A stretch of DNA of 64,000 bases, from the NCBI GenBank assembly GCA_947174505.1, contig CAMWJF010000003.1, positions 62,001-126,000 of the forward strand, in the 5' to 3' direction. Position 1 is the stretch's first letter. Each line of letters begins with the position of its first letter. The DNA is from an uncultured Lachnospiraceae bacterium (GTDB lineage Bacteria; Bacillota; Clostridia; Lachnospirales; Lachnospiraceae). Below the pieces are notes generated by a model, which saw only the letters and a list, made by a program, of their open reading frames with translations, searched no databases and was not told where the DNA came from. The translations under genes and the position numbers were made by a program. Shown piece by piece: positions 60,485-64,000 of the stretch.

Positions 60485-61554
60485 AAGGCAATCCCCTTTG
60501 TCCTTTTGATATTTTCCCACGCAACCAGCTCTTCCTGAATATAACGCAGTGACAATAGCTTTTCTTTCACCTGCTCTACATCTAAGATTTCTGTATTATT
60601 GCTGTTAAACTCTGACAAACTGACATGATTCGTGTTTCCGATTTTCACATATTTATCATAATTCAGATCCCGCTTGTCACAGGGAACCCTGTAAAAATTC
60701 CCCAGATCCTGAGCATGCGCGCATTCTTCCTGAGTGAGCAATGTTTCGCACTTCTTTTCCCCATGTCGGATGCCTATCGTTTTGATCTCATGTCCCGGAT
60801 CAAAAACCTCTGCCACTGCTTTTGCTAATGTCGCAATCGTACATGCCGGCGCTTTTTGCACCATGATATCTCCGCTGACTCCGTTCTCAAAAGCAAAGAG
60901 AACCAAATCCACCGCTTCTTCCAGTGACATGATAAAGCGTGTCATTGCAGGATCAGTAATTGTAATAGGATTTCCCTGTTTAATCTGGTCTATCCAAAGC
61001 GGAATGACAGATCCTCTTGAACACATGACATTTCCATATCTGGTGCAACATATTTTCGTATTACCCGCAATAACTGCCCTGGACTTTGCTACAATAACCT
61101 TTTCCATCATGGCCTTGGACGTCCCCATTGCATTGATTGGATACGCCGCCTTATCCGTTGATAAACATATAACGGCCTTTACATCCGCCGAAATCGCCGC
61201 AGTTAAAACATTATCTGTTCCCAAAACATTTGTTTTAACTGCTTCAACCGGAAAAAACTCGCAGGATGGAACCTGTTTTAGCGCCGCCGCATGAAATATG
61301 TAATCAACACCATTTACCGCACTTCTTATGGAATCAATATCCCTTACATCTCCGATATAAAATTTTATTTTGTCGGCCGCTTCCGGCATCCTGACCTGAA
61401 ATTCGTGCCGCATGTCGTCCTGTTTCTTTTCATCTCTGGAAAATATTCTGATCTCTCCGATATCCGTCTTCAAAAATCTGTTTAATATAGCATTACCAAA
61501 GGATCCTGTACCTCCGGTTATCAACAGTGTTTTACCTTTAAACATCTCATTCAT
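60481..61554 (-). CDS. capE: CapE-type UDP-GlcNAc 4,6-dehydratase/5-epimerase
   Basis: 357 residues. SDR of the extended dehydratase group: LLITGGTGSFGNAILNRFL, IRIFSRDEKKQDDMRHEF, HAAALKQVPSCEFFP, and SMKA-like MGTSKAMMEKV. It makes the 4-keto-6-deoxy sugar that starts UDP-L-FucNAc synthesis. First enzyme gene of the three; M4 (61545) is an alternative start. Follows a GT2 gene after six bases. Confidence 0.93.
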   Translation of the reverse strand: MNEMFKGKTLLITGGTGSFGNAILNRFLKTDIGEIRIFSRDEKKQDDMRHEFQVRMPEAADKIKFYIGDVRDIDSIRSAVNGVDYIFHAAALKQVPSCEFFPVEAVKTNVLGTDNVLTAAISADVKAVICLSTDKAAYPINAMGTSKAMMEKVIVAKSRAVIAGNTKICCTRYGNVMCSRGSVIPLWIDQIKQGNPITITDPAMTRFIMSLEEAVDLVLFAFENGVSGDIMVQKAPACTIATLAKAVAEVFDPGHEIKTIGIRHGEKKCETLLTQEECAHAQDLGNFYRVPCDKRDLNYDKYVKIGNTNHVSLSEFNSNNTEILDVEQVKEKLLSLRYIQEELVAWENIKRTKGIAL

Positions 61555-61560
61555 CTCCCA

Positions 61561-62736
61561 TTAGCTATCCCAGCAGTCCTCTTTTTTCAGCTTCAAAAAA
61601 AATGCTTTCCCAAGTGTATTCCTGTTCAATGGATGATACACAGACTGTTTCACTTTTTCATAATCCAATACTGATTTTTCGTAACACAGCAGTCCCTCCA
61701 GTAATTCATATATAAAGAAATATTTACTTGTACCCTCCAACGGCCGCTGCGCCAAAATCATTCTAAGACCTGACAAAATCCTGCTTTCCAGTTCTTCCTG
61801 GCGATCCGACTCCAATGCACATTCGCGAATAACCATATCCTCATAAATTCTTAGCGCCTCAGCCACTTTGTTTTCGGTTGTTAATTTACAATCCGGATGG
61901 CACAATGTATACAATTCATCAGTCAGCTCACCCATCCGCCTTTTTGACCAATATTCCTTTATATCACCCTCATATAAATTCCATGCTTTGTATAATAATT
62001 TGCTGCCCGTATATATGTCATTAAACATCTCATGAAGATAGGGATAATATTTCCCCTCCGATGCATTCATATGGGGAGAACTATATACCATAAAATCATA
62101 CACTGCTTCTTTCATGACAAACGCTGTATTAATGTCATCCGCTATCGCTATATTAAATAGAGTATCTGCGCCATACACATCATTTCTGAATGGATGCTTC
62201 AACATCAATTCTCTTTTATACAAATTCGCCTGATTGTGATTCAATCCTTGAAGTGTCAAGGTAAACCAGGCGTTTCTCACTTCATCTGCACTAGATAAAA
62301 AAACATCTTTTTTTACCTTCTGATCCGATTGCCCATAATCATATTCTGTAATTCTCTGCTCCTCATCACATCTGTGCGACAGAACCTTTGTCCAAATCAC
62401 ATCCGGCTCATACTCTTCAACAATTTCCGTCATTCTCCTCAGTGCACCTTGTCGCATCCGGTCATCGGAATTTAATATGTATATGTACTTTCCCGCCGCC
62501 GCTTTTATGCCGTTATTGAAGCTTGCATATATCCATTGATTTTCCTGATGGATTACCCGGATTTTCTTGTCTTTTCCAGCCATCTCGTCAAGAATCTGCG
62601 GTGTATTGTCTGTAGAACCATCATCTATCAGAATATATTCGTAATCATCGATCCCCTGCTGCAATATACTTTCTACCGCACTTTTTACATACTTCTCATT
62701 GTTGTAAACAGGGGTAATAATCGAAAATAACGGCAT
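61561..62736 (-). CDS. GT2 glycosyltransferase
   Basis: 391 residues. MPLFSIITPVYNNEKYVK, YEYILIDDGSTDNTPQIL, KYIYILNSDDRM (DxD-like SDD), YGADTLFNIAIAD. The C-terminal 130 residues are helical without recognised match and lack the Rossmann module of the downstream genes. GGAGG before the start. Confidence 0.9.
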   Translation of the reverse strand: MPLFSIITPVYNNEKYVKSAVESILQQGIDDYEYILIDDGSTDNTPQILDEMAGKDKKIRVIHQENQWIYASFNNGIKAAAGKYIYILNSDDRMRQGALRRMTEIVEEYEPDVIWTKVLSHRCDEEQRITEYDYGQSDQKVKKDVFLSSADEVRNAWFTLTLQGLNHNQANLYKRELMLKHPFRNDVYGADTLFNIAIADDINTAFVMKEAVYDFMVYSSPHMNASEGKYYPYLHEMFNDIYTGSKLLYKAWNLYEGDIKEYWSKRRMGELTDELYTLCHPDCKLTTENKVAEALRIYEDMVIRECALESDRQEELESRILSGLRMILAQRPLEGTSKYFFIYELLEGLLCYEKSVLDYEKVKQSVYHPLNRNTLGKAFFLKLKKEDCWDS

Positions 62737-62757
62737 AATATCCTCCTGACAGCCTCA

Positions 62758-63999
62758 TCAGCACTTTTTACTTTTGCTAATATCCTCATACATTTCAATT
62801 ACTTTTCGGGTATTTTCGCTTTCATCATATAATGACAAAGCCCGCCTCCTTGCATTTTCAGAAAACTTTTGCGAAAGTTTTCGATTCCGCATCAATTTAT
62901 ACAGGTAAAATGCCAGCATATGCGGCTCATCAACTCGATAAATATAACCCTCTTTCGCATGTTCCATCATGCTACATACTCCGCCTACGTCTGCCGCAAT
63001 ACAAGGAACACCGAGTATCATGGCCTCCGCCAATGTATTAGGAGAGTTTTCACCTGAAGAAGGTAGCACAAAAACATTTGTCTTAAGAAACTGCTCCCAC
63101 ATTTTTTCTTCACATAAGGAACCTAAAAAGGTTATTTTGTCTTCCAATTGATATTTTTTTATGATTTGTTCTATATATTTCCCATACGAAGAAACATCTT
63201 TTCCCTGACATATATTTTGTCCGCCTATATAGACCTTTATCTCCGGAATCAATTCTTTTAACATACTAATAGCCTGTAGAAAAATATGCAGCCCTTTTGG
63301 CGGATAGGACGCTTGGCCCAAAAAGACAGAATATGGTTCGACAGCTTCTGCCTGCCATTGCCCTTCATAAAATTTTTTTCGCAATATCCTATTACATTTA
63401 AAATATTTACTCGAGGGATTCACTATCTTTACATATGCTTCATCAAAATCTGTTCTCCCCTCAAAAATTTTTATATGCCTGAATACATAACCTTCATACT
63501 GTCCCTGCATTTCAAATTTTTTCTTTTCTTTCTCAATACATCCTATTTTCCCTTTCTTAGTCATACGGGGAAATAATCTATCTTTTGCAGAAATGCCATC
63601 ACAATAATGCTTTGCTAAAAGACACATAATCCCTTGTATTGACATAACCATTCTATCCAGCTCAATCCCTGATCTTACGGCTGCATACGCATGATAATAC
63701 TCACTACCAAATAAGTGCACTACATCTGGTCGTTCCAGCATATATATTTCTTTTAAATCTTTTTCCATTTTTTTATCATAGGTATGCGATGCCATATCCT
63801 CATAAAATCCATAAAACATCACCTTCCCAATCTTTTTCTGAATCAATGCTTTCGTCCGATTCTGTGGAAAGCAATAGACAAATTCTATATTTTCCTTTTC
63901 TTTAAGATGGCTGGACAATGCTGGTAACCAACCACCTAATGAAGAATTAACTCCAATCCTCTCAGCCATTTCAGGCAAAGGTAAATTGGCAATCCACAT
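62758..63999 (-). CDS. GT4 glycosyltransferase, start at or beyond the right edge
   Basis: 413 residues visible. MWIANLPLPEMAERIGVNSS is near the usual start of GT4 enzymes (strand, then LPLPE), but the true start may lie beyond 64000. Later motifs: VHLFGSEYYHA, SVFLGQASYPPKGLHIFLQAI, DKITFLGSLCEEKMWEQFL, NVFVLPSSGENSPNTLAEAM with the EX7E pattern. AT-rich. Followed after 21 bases by the GT2 gene. Confidence 0.88.
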   Translation of the reverse strand: MWIANLPLPEMAERIGVNSSLGGWLPALSSHLKEKENIEFVYCFPQNRTKALIQKKIGKVMFYGFYEDMASHTYDKKMEKDLKEIYMLERPDVVHLFGSEYYHAYAAVRSGIELDRMVMSIQGIMCLLAKHYCDGISAKDRLFPRMTKKGKIGCIEKEKKKFEMQGQYEGYVFRHIKIFEGRTDFDEAYVKIVNPSSKYFKCNRILRKKFYEGQWQAEAVEPYSVFLGQASYPPKGLHIFLQAISMLKELIPEIKVYIGGQNICQGKDVSSYGKYIEQIIKKYQLEDKITFLGSLCEEKMWEQFLKTNVFVLPSSGENSPNTLAEAMILGVPCIAADVGGVCSMMEHAKEGYIYRVDEPHMLAFYLYKLMRNRKLSQKFSENARRRALSLYDESENTRKVIEMYEDISKSKKC

Positions 64000-64000
64000 T

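Overview
The window reads as chromosomal DNA of a spore-forming, monoderm member of the Clostridia, most likely Lachnospiraceae. The evidence is the sporulation set (sigK, spoIIP, gpr), a type IV pilus cluster without a secretin gene, a class III fructose-1,6-bisphosphatase, a YerC/TrpR-like regulator, a DUF1836 protein and an Rpn-family nuclease of the type common in gut clostridia. Most genes lie on the minus strand, so operons read from right to left.

Region 1 (1-13.2 kb) is a type IV pilus locus. In transcription order it holds an HD-domain protein, pilT, pilB, an Rpn-type nuclease inserted with its own promoter, pilC, the major pilin pilA, pilD, a fused pilM-pilN, pilO, a long PilW/V-like prepilin and a partial PilX-like prepilin. 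Region 2 (13.2-20.4 kb) is the conserved clostridial block sigK, hemW, lepA, spoIIP, gpr and divergent rpsT. Region 3 (20.4-34.5 kb) mixes a TPM-domain and a zinc-ribbon membrane protein, a PurF-like protein lacking its catalytic cysteine, a degenerate GGDEF protein, a PIN toxin-antitoxin pair, an RlmD-type rRNA methyltransferase, pcrA, an SPFH protein coupled to a small Cys/His protein, a chemoreceptor, a DMT transporter and tRNA-Gly(CCC).

Region 4 (34.6-48.6 kb) has an orphan ABC solute-binding lipoprotein, a phosphorelay (separate Hpt protein plus a two-receiver hybrid kinase), csp, a eukaryote-type HisA, fbp, and a dapA-dapB operon behind a lysine riboswitch. A CobO-like ATPase, a tandem-OB-fold SSB-like protein and the remains of a second toxin-antitoxin locus follow. 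Region 5 (48.7-64 kb) is a surface-glycan operon of eleven genes running past the right edge. CapE, CapF and CapG homologues predict UDP-N-acetyl-L-fucosamine, and the rest are glycosyltransferases, FkbM methyltransferases and a HAD protein.

Two patterns deserve most attention. First, seven consecutive glycan genes each carry a similar ~90-110-residue Rossmann-like module (hydrophobic strand, [Y/W/F]G-x-G-like turn, then a strand ending in D[N/G]) fused to a different catalytic domain. Second, at least four intergenic multi-hairpin elements sharing a GAGAATGC(C) hairpin sit directly against stop codons of minus-strand genes, and a second palindromic family with GCGCATAAGCAGA ends occurs at three sites. 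All functional statements come from reading motifs by eye; no database search was run.
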